Assembly (NCBI RefSeq): GCF_004216775.1
Contig: NZ_SGXF01000002.1
Location: forward strand, 124,001-188,000
Length of the DNA: 64,000 nt
Direction of reading: 5' to 3'
Source of the DNA: Cuneatibacter caecimuris
Lineage (GTDB): Bacteria > Bacillota > Clostridia > Lachnospirales > Lachnospiraceae
The notes beneath the pieces were generated by a model. It saw only the letters and a program-made list of their open reading frames with translations. It had not been told where the DNA came from and ran no database searches. The position numbers and the translations under genes were made by a program. Positions 17,724-25,199 of this stretch are shown here, piece by piece; position 1 is the first letter of the stretch, and every line of letters starts with the position of its first letter.

Positions 17724-17796
17724 TTGATAATTTTTTAACCTATGTTATAATAGAAAATGGAACCGGGAAATAGTTCCCAACTTTGCCAATTTGGCA
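17724..17796 (+). promoter_or_regulatory. Promoter and leader hairpins of the alcohol dehydrogenase gene
   Basis: TTGATA (17724-17729), a 16-base spacer and TATAAT (17746-17751). The leader of about 65 bases holds two small inverted repeats: GGGAA/TTCCC at 17765-17778 and the 13-base palindrome TGCCAATTTGGCA at 17784-17796. The second could be a protein-binding site; it does not match the clostridial Rex consensus. Confidence 0.75.
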
Positions 17797-17822
17797 TAAA
17801 AAACAAAAGGAGTGTGTTTCCG

Positions 17823-19001
17823 ATGAACAGATTTACATTACCGAGAGATCTTTATTGGGGAAAAGGTGCTCTGGAGCATCTGAAAGAACTGGATGGCAAG
17901 AAAGCTATCGTTGTGCTGGGCGGCGGTTCTATGAAGCGTTTCGGCTTTGTAGACAGAGTGCTGGCTTACCTGAAGGAAGCAGGAATTGAAACACAGCTGT
18001 TTGAAAATGTGGAGCCCGATCCGTCTGTGGAAACTGTTATGGCAGGCGCAAAGGCTATGACTGATTTCCAGCCTGACTGGATCATCGCAATGGGCGGCGG
18101 TTCTCCTATTGACGCGGCAAAGGCAATGTGGACATTCTATGAATATCCTGACGTGACCTTTGAAGAGCTGTGCATTCCTTTTAACTTCCCGAAACTGAGA
18201 ACAAAGGCAAAATTCCTGGCTATTCCTTCCACTTCCGGAACTGCCACAGAAGTGACTGCCTTTTCTGTCATTACCAACTACCAGACCGGCGTAAAGTATC
18301 CGCTGGCTGACTTCAATATCACTCCTGATGTGGCGATTGTAGATCCTGAGCTGGCTGAAACCATGCCCGCCAAGCTCGTGGCCCACACCGGTATGGATGC
18401 GCTGACTCACGCTATTGAAGCTTATGTTTCCACACTGAACAGCCCCTTCACCGATCCTCTTGCTCTGAAGGCAATCCACATGGTATTCGATCATATCGCA
18501 GGGTCCTACAAGGGCGATATGAACGACCGCGAGCAGATGCATTACGGACAGTGCCTGGCCGGTATGGCGTTCTCCAACGCTCTGCTGGGTATTGTTCACT
18601 CCATGGCCCACAAGACCGGCGCGGCGTTCTCCACGGGACATATCCCCCACGGCTGCGCAAACGCTATTTATCTGCCTTATGTGATTCAGTATAACGCAAT
18701 GGATGAGACCGCTCACAAGAGATACGCCGATATCGCTAGAAGTGTTGGGATCGAAGGCACTGATGATGAGTGCGTAAAGGCGCTGTGCGAAAAGATCGAC
18801 GCTTATAATGTTGAGCTGAACATTCCCAAAACACTCAAAGAGTTTGGCATTAATGAAGAAGAATTCCTGGAGAAGGTCGACAAGATCGCAGAACTGGCTG
18901 TAGGCGACGCCTGCACCGGCTCCAATCCCCGCTCCATCACACCTGAGCAGATGTCTCAGCTGCTGAAGTGTACATACTATGGCACTCCTGTTGAGTTCTG
19001 A
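17823..19001 (+). CDS. Iron-containing (group III) alcohol dehydrogenase
   Basis: A 392-residue NAD(P)H-dependent alcohol dehydrogenase of the butanol-dehydrogenase/FucO type, reducing an aldehyde to an alcohol in fermentation. The nucleotide motif GGGS is at 91-94 and PSTSGTATE at 135-143. The metal ligands align with FucO: D192 and H196 in MDALTHAIEAYVS, H259 in GIVHSMAH and H273 in STGHIPHG. AGGAG lies ten bases before the ATG at 17823; an upstream in-frame ATG at 17757 lies in the leader and lacks a ribosome site. It is monocistronic, with its own promoter and a terminator at about 19242-19278. Physiological substrate not evident from sequence. Confidence 0.95.
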   Translation: MNRFTLPRDLYWGKGALEHLKELDGKKAIVVLGGGSMKRFGFVDRVLAYLKEAGIETQLFENVEPDPSVETVMAGAKAMTDFQPDWIIAMGGGSPIDAAKAMWTFYEYPDVTFEELCIPFNFPKLRTKAKFLAIPSTSGTATEVTAFSVITNYQTGVKYPLADFNITPDVAIVDPELAETMPAKLVAHTGMDALTHAIEAYVSTLNSPFTDPLALKAIHMVFDHIAGSYKGDMNDREQMHYGQCLAGMAFSNALLGIVHSMAHKTGAAFSTGHIPHGCANAIYLPYVIQYNAMDETAHKRYADIARSVGIEGTDDECVKALCEKIDAYNVELNIPKTLKEFGINEEEFLEKVDKIAELAVGDACTGSNPRSITPEQMSQLLKCTYYGTPVEF

Positions 19002-19131
19002 TTCTGCTGTGGCAAATTTCGTTCCATTGGCACGAAATAAAAGGAAGTCCGCAAAGGGTGGCTTCCAATAAATCAGTATGAGAACATTACTGACATTGGG
19101 TTGATGCCGTCCAGGAGTGTAATTAAAAAAA

Positions 19132-19231
19132 TCCCGCCTGCGGCGTGTCGCTTTAGCGATGTAATTTCTTACGCCGCAGTATGATCTCCCGGAGGGCTTT
19201 GTTGCATAGGGAACGCAGTTTCTTATGCAAC
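19132..19231 (-). repeat. Interspersed hairpin element, copy B (long, two modules)
   Basis: On the minus strand the first module is a stem formed by GTTGCATAAGAAAC and TTCCCTATGCAAC around a GCG-containing loop (19201-19231). CCCTCCGGGAG (19186-19196) follows, then the second module: CTGCGGCGT (19171-19179) pairing perfectly with ACGCCGCAG (19138-19146), with an internal TCGCTAAAGCGA hairpin (19148-19159). GCGGGA and seven T follow, so the second module could itself terminate minus-strand transcription. Confidence 0.8.
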
Positions 19232-19239
19232 AAGAAAAA

Positions 19240-19278
19240 TTGGCGATACTTGGTTTTATAACCAGGTATCGCCTTTTT
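19240..19278. terminator. Bidirectional terminator after the alcohol dehydrogenase gene
   Basis: GGCGATAC (19242-19249) pairs with GTATCGCC (19266-19273), extended by TGGTT/AACCA around a short loop, with TTTTT on the plus strand and ATTTTTC on the minus strand. It should end the alcohol dehydrogenase transcript, which would therefore include repeat copy B in its 3' untranslated region. Confidence 0.88.
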
Positions 19279-19359
19279 CTATCTTTTTTATAATTATTAC
19301 CTGAATCACTAATTCTTATACATGAGAATTGCCTGTAGCCAATATTCATATTTTCTGTG

Positions 19360-19388
19360 TTGAACGTATTGCTTCTATCGGGTAAAAT
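19360..19388 (+). promoter_or_regulatory. Promoter of the small membrane protein gene
   Basis: TTGAAC (19360-19365), 17 bases, TAAAAT (19383-19388). It leaves an untranslated leader of about 110 bases. Confidence 0.65.
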
Positions 19389-19503
19389 AAATATAGGGGA
19401 AACCATTAAATTCACGGCGGTCTGACACTATTTTCAGCGCCGGGTCACCGTTATAGCCTATTTGAAGAAAAAAGAATCACACAATTATGTAGGAGGTTCT
19501 TGT

Positions 19504-19755
19504 ATGTGGGATGATATTCTTGAAATGGTTCTTGAATTTATTTTAGAAATCTCGGTAGATGCTGCAGATCACAAGGGAAAAGGCATCCTGATTGGTCTGG
19601 CAACTTTTGTATGGCTTGCAGTAATCATCCTTCTCTTTTGGGTCGGCATTACAGAAGGTGATATTCCTTTGATTGCCTTCGGTATAATTCTGTTGGCTGC
19701 ATTGGCATTCTGGCTGTATGTAAAGATTAAGAGATATTACAAGGCTAAAAAATGA
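19504..19755 (+). CDS. Small two-helix membrane protein of unknown function
   Basis: An 83-residue protein starting MWDDILEMVLEFILEI. The ATG at 19504 has AGGAGG seven bases upstream, better than an in-frame ATG at 19462. An acidic amphipathic N-terminal segment (1-20) is followed by DAADHKGKG and two predicted membrane helices (about 30-50 and 54-73), ending in the basic tail KIKRYYKAKK. I do not recognise the family. The basic tail and two short helices suggest an integral membrane protein with both ends in the cytoplasm. It stands alone between the alcohol dehydrogenase gene and the convergent ThrE genes, with its own promoter. Confidence 0.8.
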   Translation: MWDDILEMVLEFILEISVDAADHKGKGILIGLATFVWLAVIILLFWVGITEGDIPLIAFGIILLAALAFWLYVKIKRYYKAKK

Positions 19756-19861
19756 GGAAGCTTTGGTTCAGTTTGAGCGGCTTTGCAAAAGCAGCAGACA
19801 CGACAAGCTGTTCCAAGACAAATCCGAACAGAACGTTTTTTTGGACAGGTAGGTCTAAAAC

Positions 19862-19950
19862 AGATTTGCCACAGGATACCGAAATATCCTGCGGCAAATC
19901 TTAAAATTGGATAACATCCTAATCCGGCAGAGCCGAAAGGGCTTCTTTTT
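19862..19950 (+). terminator. Hairpins between convergent genes
   Basis: A long stem (AGATTTGCC-A-CAGGATA at 19862-19878 pairing with TATCCTG-C-GGCAAATCT at 19885-19901) is followed, 25 bases on, by a weaker AGCC/GGCT hairpin (about 19928-19942) with TTTTTT. Together they probably end transcription of the small membrane protein gene. Confidence 0.55.
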
Positions 19951-20390
19951 TATTTCCTTTTCTCTTTCCTGATATGCTGAAAGACAGTATCCACAATAAA
20001 TATTGCCATGGCCAGGACGCCTGCAATCTCCAGGGTGAGGATCAGATAGTCCCCGCCCGCGGACTGATTCCCATGAAGGAACTGGTACGCGGCATTGTAG
20101 ATCAGGCCGCCCGGCACCAGCGGCAGGATCCCCGCAATAAAAAAAACAGTCACCGGGGCCTTAAACACTCTTGCAAAAATATGGCTCACAACCGCGATGG
20201 CTACGGCAGCCAAGAAATTGGCCAGGACCACCTGACCGGTAAAATGATTGCTCAAGTAATACACAATCCAGCCGATGCCGCCTACTATCCCTGCATAAAT
20301 CAGATATTTTTTTGGTGTTTCCAGCAGAACAGAAAACCAGATCACAGCGACGAACGCACCCATAACCTGAAAAATCATCTCTCCCATCAT
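19950..20390 (-). CDS. ThrE-type threonine/serine exporter, C-terminal subunit
   Basis: A 146-residue membrane protein with four or five predicted helices, matching the C-terminal half (ThrE_2, DUF3815) of threonine/serine exporters. The conserved stretch AGILPLVPGGLIYNAAY is visible at about 87-103. In Corynebacterium ThrE both halves are one polypeptide; here they are two genes ten bases apart. With the DUF1212 partner encoded just upstream it should form an amino-acid exporter. The start lies downstream of a GGAGG. Function in this organism, threonine/serine or another small metabolite, is inferred from family only. Confidence 0.88.
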   Translation of the reverse strand: MMGEMIFQVMGAFVAVIWFSVLLETPKKYLIYAGIVGGIGWIVYYLSNHFTGQVVLANFLAAVAIAVVSHIFARVFKAPVTVFFIAGILPLVPGGLIYNAAYQFLHGNQSAGGDYLILTLEIAGVLAMAIFIVDTVFQHIRKEKRK

Positions 20391-20400
20391 AACTGCCTCC

Positions 20401-21177
20401 TCACCACAGCTGGCCTACAGCAACGCCGATGCCCGCGCCCACCGCAATGGCCACGGCTGTCATCACAGCTTCCAGAATCCTGGCCATTCCAGAAGTATAA
20501 TCTCCATGGAAGGTATCTCTGATCGCATTAGTAATCGCCACACCCGGTACCATGGGCATGATACAGCTGACGATAATCACATCCCGGTTCAGATTCCATG
20601 GGACAATCTTTGCCAGCAGCACAGCCATAAGGGCTACCACGGCAGAGGAGATCAGATTTTCCAGAAACGAATGGATATGGTTTTTTCTGCATAGAAACAA
20701 TACGCCCGCCAAAATCAGACCTACCAGGCCGGATATAACCAGATCCTCAATCTTCCCACCGAATATCGGCGCAAAAAAAGCCGTTGTGCCGATCACGCCC
20801 AGAAAAAACATCCCCGAGCTGTACAGCACCTCTGCCTCTATCTGATCCATTCTCCTGTTTGCCTGCTCCAGATCCATTTTGCCGGAACAAAACAGCCTGG
20901 ACACCTCGTTCACCTGGGTCACTTTATTCAGATTGGTGTTACGCTCCTGTACCCTGCGCACCATGGTCAGCGTCCTGATGGCGGGATCTGAAATAGTGGC
21001 GATCACTCCGGTTGCCATGACAAAGGTATCCGCTGTTTCCAGGTTGCCGGTGGCCAGAATCCGGTTCATAGTATCCTCCACCCGGTAAGTCTCCGCACCG
21101 GAGGAGAGCATCACCCTGCCGGCCCTCACTGCAAATTCCAGCAGCCTGTGGTATTCTATTTCCTTTTCATCCGTCAC
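20401..21177 (-). CDS. ThrE-type threonine/serine exporter, N-terminal subunit (DUF1212)
   Basis: A 258-residue protein with a soluble N-terminal region (LLEFAVRAGRVMLSSGAETYRVEDTM, given here only as landmark ends LLEFAV and YRVEDTM) typical of DUF1212, then about five helices from residue 125 on, with SCIMPMVPGVAITNAIRDTF near the end. The start is taken as a GTG at 21177 that overlaps the feoB stop (GTGA), implying translational coupling; GGAGG lies 12 bases upstream, slightly far. A longer ATG-initiated frame would run 87 bases into feoB and add residues without family match. It works with the gene at 19950-20390. Linkage with feoAB is unusual. Confidence 0.87.
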   Translation of the reverse strand: MTDEKEIEYHRLLEFAVRAGRVMLSSGAETYRVEDTMNRILATGNLETADTFVMATGVIATISDPAIRTLTMVRRVQERNTNLNKVTQVNEVSRLFCSGKMDLEQANRRMDQIEAEVLYSSGMFFLGVIGTTAFFAPIFGGKIEDLVISGLVGLILAGVLFLCRKNHIHSFLENLISSAVVALMAVLLAKIVPWNLNRDVIIVSCIMPMVPGVAITNAIRDTFHGDYTSGMARILEAVMTAVAIAVGAGIGVAVGQLW

Positions 21178-23180
21178 AGCCCAAACAGCCCTCCTACCTG
21201 ATAGATCAGCACAGCAGACACCCAAGCCAGCCCCAGCTGAAAGAGAACCATTCCCAGGGTCCACTTCCAGGAACCGGTTTCTCTTTTGATTGTTGCGATT
21301 GTTGCAATACAGGGCACATACAGCAGGCAGAACACCATCAGGGCTAAGGCGTTCAGGCTGCCAAAGCCGCTCAAGCCCAGAATACCTGCCAAAGCTGACA
21401 TCCCTGCGGCAGAGTTCACATTTGTTATCTCATACAGCACAGAAAAGCTGGACACCACCACTTCCTTGGCGGAGATTCCGCAAATCAGGGCCAGAGCGAT
21501 CTGCCACATTCCCAGACCGGCAGGCTCCAGAACCGGCACCAGAAGATGCCCCAATGAAGCTCCGAAGCTTTCTGAAACATTGTCCACCATTCCGGTCATA
21601 TTGAAATTCAGAATAAACCACAGCACAATAGAGGCCAGAAAAATTGTAGTGCCCGCTTTTGTCAGATAGTCTTTGACCTTCTCCCATACATAGATGCAGA
21701 TCGTTCTTCCATTGGGCGTCTTATATTCCGGCAGCTCAATCAGAAGAGACTGGTCTGCCCTGGAATGTGTGATCCTGCTGCTGACCAGCGCCACAAGGAT
21801 CGCCATAACCATTCCCAGAACATACATGGAAAATGCCACTACATACGCACATCCCGGAAAAAACATCTCGGAAAACAGCACATAAATGGGCAGTCTGGCG
21901 GAACAGGACATGAACGGCGTGACAAGAATCGTTTTTTTTCGATCCTTTTCTTTTTCCAGCGCGCGGCTGGCCATCACGGCCGGCACCGTGCAGCCAAAGC
22001 CCAGTACCATAGGCAGAAACGCCTTACCCGATAAACCCAGTTTGCCCATGAGCCCGTCCATCACATAGGCTACTCTGGCCATATATCCGCTGTCTTCCAG
22101 AAAAGCCAGAGCCAGGAACAGGATAAAAATATTTGGCAGGAAGGTCAGGATGCCGCCCACGCCGGCAATAATCCCATCCACCACCAGGGAGATCATCCAC
22201 CCGGAAGCATGAATTGCCTCCAGGCCGCTTCGGGCCGCCCCGGAAAACCAGTCCAGGCCTACTTCAAACCCTCCCTTTAAAAAATCTCCCACCGTAAAAG
22301 TCAGCAGGAAAACGCATGCCATGATTCCAAGAAAAATGGGCACGCCCCAGATGCGGTGAGTCAGATACCGGTCTATCCTGTCAGTAGCCTGCGCCTTCTC
22401 ACTTTTGTGAAGAAGGCAGTCCGCCAGCACCTCATCTATGTAATCAAACTTCTGATTGATGATCTCTGTTTCGTAATTTTTATCAACCACTGCTGAAACA
22501 TCCACGGGATGCTCTTCGATCACAGCCTGATCCCGTTCCAGCAGCTTAATGGCATGCCAGCGGAGGATGTTGTGGTCCTCTCCGTATTCTTTCGCCAGGA
22601 TATGGATCAGCTTCCTTATTTTTTTTTCTATATCCGCAGTATAATGCACAATGTGCTCGCTGGGAACCTCCTGATAATGGTGCACTACGGCGTGGAGCAG
22701 CACTTCCAGCCCGGTCCGCTTTCTGGCGGACACCGGTACCACCGGGATGTCCCCCAGCATTTCCGGCATGCGGTGCAGATCAATTTCCATGCCCCGCTCC
22801 TCCACAATGTCCATCATATTCAGCGCCAGAATAACGGGCTTTCCCAGCTCCAGCAGCTGCAGCGTCAAATAGAGGTTCCGTTCCAGGGAAGACGCGTCCA
22901 CTACATTGACAATCACATCCACCTGCCCGTCCAGGATCTCTCTGCGTGACACCTTTTCTTCCATAGTATAAGATGTCAGGCTGTAGATGCCCGGAAGATC
23001 CACCAGAGTCAGCTGCGTGCCGTGATAAACCGCGCTGCCCTCTTTTCGCTCCACTGTCACTCCGGGCCAGTTGGCCACCTTCAGATTTGCTCCGGTATAA
23101 GCATTAAACAATGTCGTCTTCCCGCAGTTAGGATTCCCGACAAAAGCTACTTTTATCGGCCCGTTTATGCTGTTCCCCAT
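21174..23180 (-). CDS. feoB: Ferrous iron transporter FeoB
   Basis: A 668-residue Fe(II) transporter: an N-terminal G domain (G1 GNPNCGKT at 15-22, DLPGIYSLTSYT as G3, NMMD as G4), a helical GDI-like region, then a polytopic membrane domain with the two Gate motifs (FLPMVLGFGCTVPAVMASRAL, landmark ends FLPMVL and ASRAL; and ALICGISAKEVVVSSF). The ATG at 23180 shares its A with the feoA stop (TGATG) and has GGAGG seven bases upstream, so the two are translationally coupled. It imports iron under anaerobic conditions, needed here for PFOR, IspH and the iron-dependent alcohol dehydrogenase. Confidence 0.97.
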   Translation of the reverse strand: MGNSINGPIKVAFVGNPNCGKTTLFNAYTGANLKVANWPGVTVERKEGSAVYHGTQLTLVDLPGIYSLTSYTMEEKVSRREILDGQVDVIVNVVDASSLERNLYLTLQLLELGKPVILALNMMDIVEERGMEIDLHRMPEMLGDIPVVPVSARKRTGLEVLLHAVVHHYQEVPSEHIVHYTADIEKKIRKLIHILAKEYGEDHNILRWHAIKLLERDQAVIEEHPVDVSAVVDKNYETEIINQKFDYIDEVLADCLLHKSEKAQATDRIDRYLTHRIWGVPIFLGIMACVFLLTFTVGDFLKGGFEVGLDWFSGAARSGLEAIHASGWMISLVVDGIIAGVGGILTFLPNIFILFLALAFLEDSGYMARVAYVMDGLMGKLGLSGKAFLPMVLGFGCTVPAVMASRALEKEKDRKKTILVTPFMSCSARLPIYVLFSEMFFPGCAYVVAFSMYVLGMVMAILVALVSSRITHSRADQSLLIELPEYKTPNGRTICIYVWEKVKDYLTKAGTTIFLASIVLWFILNFNMTGMVDNVSESFGASLGHLLVPVLEPAGLGMWQIALALICGISAKEVVVSSFSVLYEITNVNSAAGMSALAGILGLSGFGSLNALALMVFCLLYVPCIATIATIKRETGSWKWTLGMVLFQLGLAWVSAVLIYQVGGLFGL

Positions 23181-23404
23181 CACGCCGCCTCCTTCACCAT
23201 AATGGCGGAAGCGATCCGGCGTCCGATGGCAAAACGAGTGCCCCGTACCTTAATAATCAGCGTACCATTGGATTTTCCATTGATGATATCGACTACGGCT
23301 CCCTCTACCATGCCCAGGGACTGCAGACGCCTGGCAACGGCAGTTTCAATCTCGATCCCTTTTACGATATAGGAGGAACCGACTTTCCCTTCGTGTAAGC
23401 TCAT
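23180..23404 (-). CDS. feoA: Ferrous iron transport protein FeoA
   Basis: A 74-residue SH3-like cytoplasmic protein required for FeoB function. Typical features are VARRLQSLGMVEGAVVDI and RGTRFAIGRRIASAI, matching the FeoA beta-barrel. GAGGG lies seven bases before the ATG. It is the first gene of feoA-feoB-thrE(N)-thrE(C), under a promoter with an overlapping inverted repeat at 23426-23446. Confidence 0.95.
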   Translation of the reverse strand: MSLHEGKVGSSYIVKGIEIETAVARRLQSLGMVEGAVVDIINGKSNGTLIIKVRGTRFAIGRRIASAIMVKEAA

Positions 23405-23425
23405 AATTTTTCCCTCAGATCTTTT

Positions 23426-23471
23426 AAATTACCCAATGGTTAATTTTAGCTTATAGGGATTGAAAAGTCAA
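23426..23471 (-). promoter_or_regulatory. feoA promoter with overlapping operator-like inverted repeat
   Basis: Minus strand: TTGACT (23466-23471), 17 bases, TAAAAT (23443-23448). A 21-base inverted repeat, AAATTAACC-ATT-GGGTAATTT on the minus strand (23426-23446; 9-bp arms with one mismatch), overlaps the -10 box. Size and position fit an iron-dependent repressor of the DtxR/IdeR or Fur type, but the sequence is not a close match to either consensus. Confidence 0.65.
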
Positions 23472-23498
23472 TACTGACCCAGGGTGCAGAAAGCATTC

Positions 23499-24965
23499 TC
23501 AGTCTTTCCGTTTCAGCAGCAGCGCCATATATTCCCTGCCAGGCAGAGGGATTCTGCAAAAGCCGGTATAATCTCCCATATATTCCCTGGTCATATTCCA
23601 GGTATCCAGCACCTCGGCGCTCCAGTTCCCATCCAGATGCAGCGTCTTGCAGTCCGGACGGTGTTCTCCTCCGTAATACAAGCGTACTGTATCCGTATCA
23701 TTGCTGCACCAGCAGGTTCTGTCTTTTTTCAGGTGCCCGCATTCCGTCCAGACATCATACAGAAATCCGAAGCGCTTCCAGCTCTCCCCATGCAGCGTTC
23801 CGCCGTGGCTCCACCAGACATTTTCCAAATCATAGCACTCTCCATGCCCCGGATAACCGCCTTCCATCACCACAGTCCACATGCGGCAGAGCATTTCTTC
23901 AGCGGAAATATTGCCCCAGTCCTGCTCAATATTTCCTTCATAGCACATCTCGTCAATGACCACAGGTTTATGGTACTGTTTTCTCCAATTGGAGATATTG
24001 GAGATAGAAATATCCGCTGCCTGACGCTGGATGGAACAGTGAGTCACCCAGGGCCTGGAGAAATCATAAAGAATATAGCCGTTGTGGATGCTGCGAAGAT
24101 GGCCGTAAGGATCATTTTCCACCACCAGCCGGGCATAATGTTCCCAGTCGGCGACCGTCTTAAACCTGCAGAAATCATACTCATTTGCCAGGCTCCACCA
24201 CACATTTCTGTAAGCTGCAAATCTTGCTGTCACGTAGCGGAGGTAAAGATCATTCGCCCAGGCAGGCATTTTAGAGAATCCCCACCTGTCATAGGGATGC
24301 ATCAGAATAATATCCGCCTCAATGCCCAGCCTGCAAAGAGCCTCGATATTGCGTTCCAGATTCCGGAAATATTCAGGATTGAATCTGGCAAAGTCCCAGT
24401 TATTTCCTTCTGTTTCCGGCGTATATTCATCAAAGTTAGATTTATTAATCCCTGCATTGTCTACTGCTGTTCCTTCATAAGGAAAAGAAACCGGGTTGCG
24501 GTAGTTATAATCATAATGCTTTGGAAATACGCAGAACCTGATCTTATTGATGGCGCTGTTTTCCAGCGTCCTCAGAGTTTCTTCCTGCAGCTGCTCTGTC
24601 TGCTGCGGATATACATAGCAGGTTGTCCCAATGCTGTAATAAGGTGTGCCATCTGTATAAAAAAGATGCTCTCCCACTGCTTTCACCGGACCATGATTGT
24701 CCTTTGCTGCAGGATGCACATCAAAACTTCCCTCTGTTATATCTTCCATACAGCTCCCAAAAATCCTGAATGTATATTTTCCCGGAACTTCCGGCATAAA
24801 CCTCACTATGTATCTGCCTTCCCCGTCATAAAATCCTTTTACAGTTCTGCTTTCTTCTCCATGTGTAAAAGTTCCCGCCACTTCATATTCCAGATAAGGG
24901 TTCCCCTCTGTCTTTCCCTGAACTTCAATCTGGAATACGCCATACTGTTCTACTTGTTTCTGCAT
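23499..24965 (-). CDS. DUF5060/DUF4038-type glycoside hydrolase
   Basis: A 488-residue protein with three parts: an N-terminal DUF5060 beta-sandwich (about 1-75, VRFMPEVPGKYTFRIFG), an apiosidase-like/GH5-like TIM barrel (about 80-400) and a C-terminal DUF5605-like beta domain (about 405-488). Candidate catalytic acids are E262 in SLANEYDF, which follows strand 4 as in clan A enzymes, and E339 or E343 in VVIDEMCYEG. No signal peptide, so it acts on imported glycans. It is monocistronic with its own promoter; flanking AT-rich sites resemble those of the two binding-protein genes, which suggests the same regulon. AGGAGGG precedes the ATG. Specificity unknown. Confidence 0.85.
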   Translation of the reverse strand: MQKQVEQYGVFQIEVQGKTEGNPYLEYEVAGTFTHGEESRTVKGFYDGEGRYIVRFMPEVPGKYTFRIFGSCMEDITEGSFDVHPAAKDNHGPVKAVGEHLFYTDGTPYYSIGTTCYVYPQQTEQLQEETLRTLENSAINKIRFCVFPKHYDYNYRNPVSFPYEGTAVDNAGINKSNFDEYTPETEGNNWDFARFNPEYFRNLERNIEALCRLGIEADIILMHPYDRWGFSKMPAWANDLYLRYVTARFAAYRNVWWSLANEYDFCRFKTVADWEHYARLVVENDPYGHLRSIHNGYILYDFSRPWVTHCSIQRQAADISISNISNWRKQYHKPVVIDEMCYEGNIEQDWGNISAEEMLCRMWTVVMEGGYPGHGECYDLENVWWSHGGTLHGESWKRFGFLYDVWTECGHLKKDRTCWCSNDTDTVRLYYGGEHRPDCKTLHLDGNWSAEVLDTWNMTREYMGDYTGFCRIPLPGREYMALLLKRKD

Positions 24966-25041
24966 TCTCTGCTACCCTCCTGTTTGTTTTCCGCATATTT
25001 GATTGTCATCTGAAATATATCCAATGTGATTTAATTATTTA

Positions 25042-25054
25042 TTAAATAATTTAC
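25042..25054. promoter_or_regulatory. AT-rich operator-like site downstream of the promoter
   Basis: TTAAATAATTTAC, at about +33 to +45 from the likely start. It matches the core of the palindrome at 25171-25185 at 11 of 13 positions. Confidence 0.5.
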
Positions 25055-25093
25055 TTTACGGTTTTCAGATTATATGCGCTATTCTCTAGTTAG

Positions 25094-25122
25094 GGTATAG
25101 CATTTCAGGCGAAAAAAGTCAA
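25094..25122 (-). promoter_or_regulatory. Promoter of the DUF5060 glycosidase gene
   Basis: Minus strand: TTGACT (25117-25122), 17 bases, TATACC (25094-25099). Transcription should begin near 25087, giving a leader of about 120 bases. Confidence 0.8.
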
Positions 25123-25170
25123 CTATTATTTTATATTTTGCATTTTCGGAAATGAGAAAGCCGTTTTTTA

Positions 25171-25185
25171 GCTAAATAATTTAGC
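25171..25185. promoter_or_regulatory. Perfect palindromic operator candidate
   Basis: GCTAAAT-A-ATTTAGC is a perfect 7+1+7 palindrome about 50 bases upstream of the -35 box. Related sites flank the two binding-protein promoters. The regulator is not in the window in any obvious way. Confidence 0.6.
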
Positions 25186-25199
25186 AAAATTTAATTCCA

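Larger units (their letters stand above)
19002..19503. other. 502-base gap after the alcohol dehydrogenase gene
   Basis: Contains a GGAAG...CTTCC hairpin (about 19040-19066), repeat copy B (19132-19231), a strong terminator hairpin (19242-19278), a promoter (19360-19388) and a leader of about 110 bases with a GGCG/CGCC hairpin (about 19416-19440) before the small membrane protein. No further gene was found. Confidence 0.7.

Noticed and set aside
17784-17796. TGCCAATTTGGCA as a Rex operator before the alcohol dehydrogenase gene
   Set aside because: The clostridial Rex site is close to TTGTTAA-N4-TTAACAA; this palindrome does not fit, so only an unassigned inverted repeat is recorded.
17838-19415. 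A 525-codon frame antisense to the alcohol dehydrogenase gene
   Set aside because: Covers a well-supported dehydrogenase with all metal ligands; the antisense frame shows no domain and runs through repeat B and the terminator.
23484-25013. A 509-codon frame antisense to the DUF5060 glycosidase
   Set aside because: Shadow of a gene with intact domains, promoter and ribosome site.
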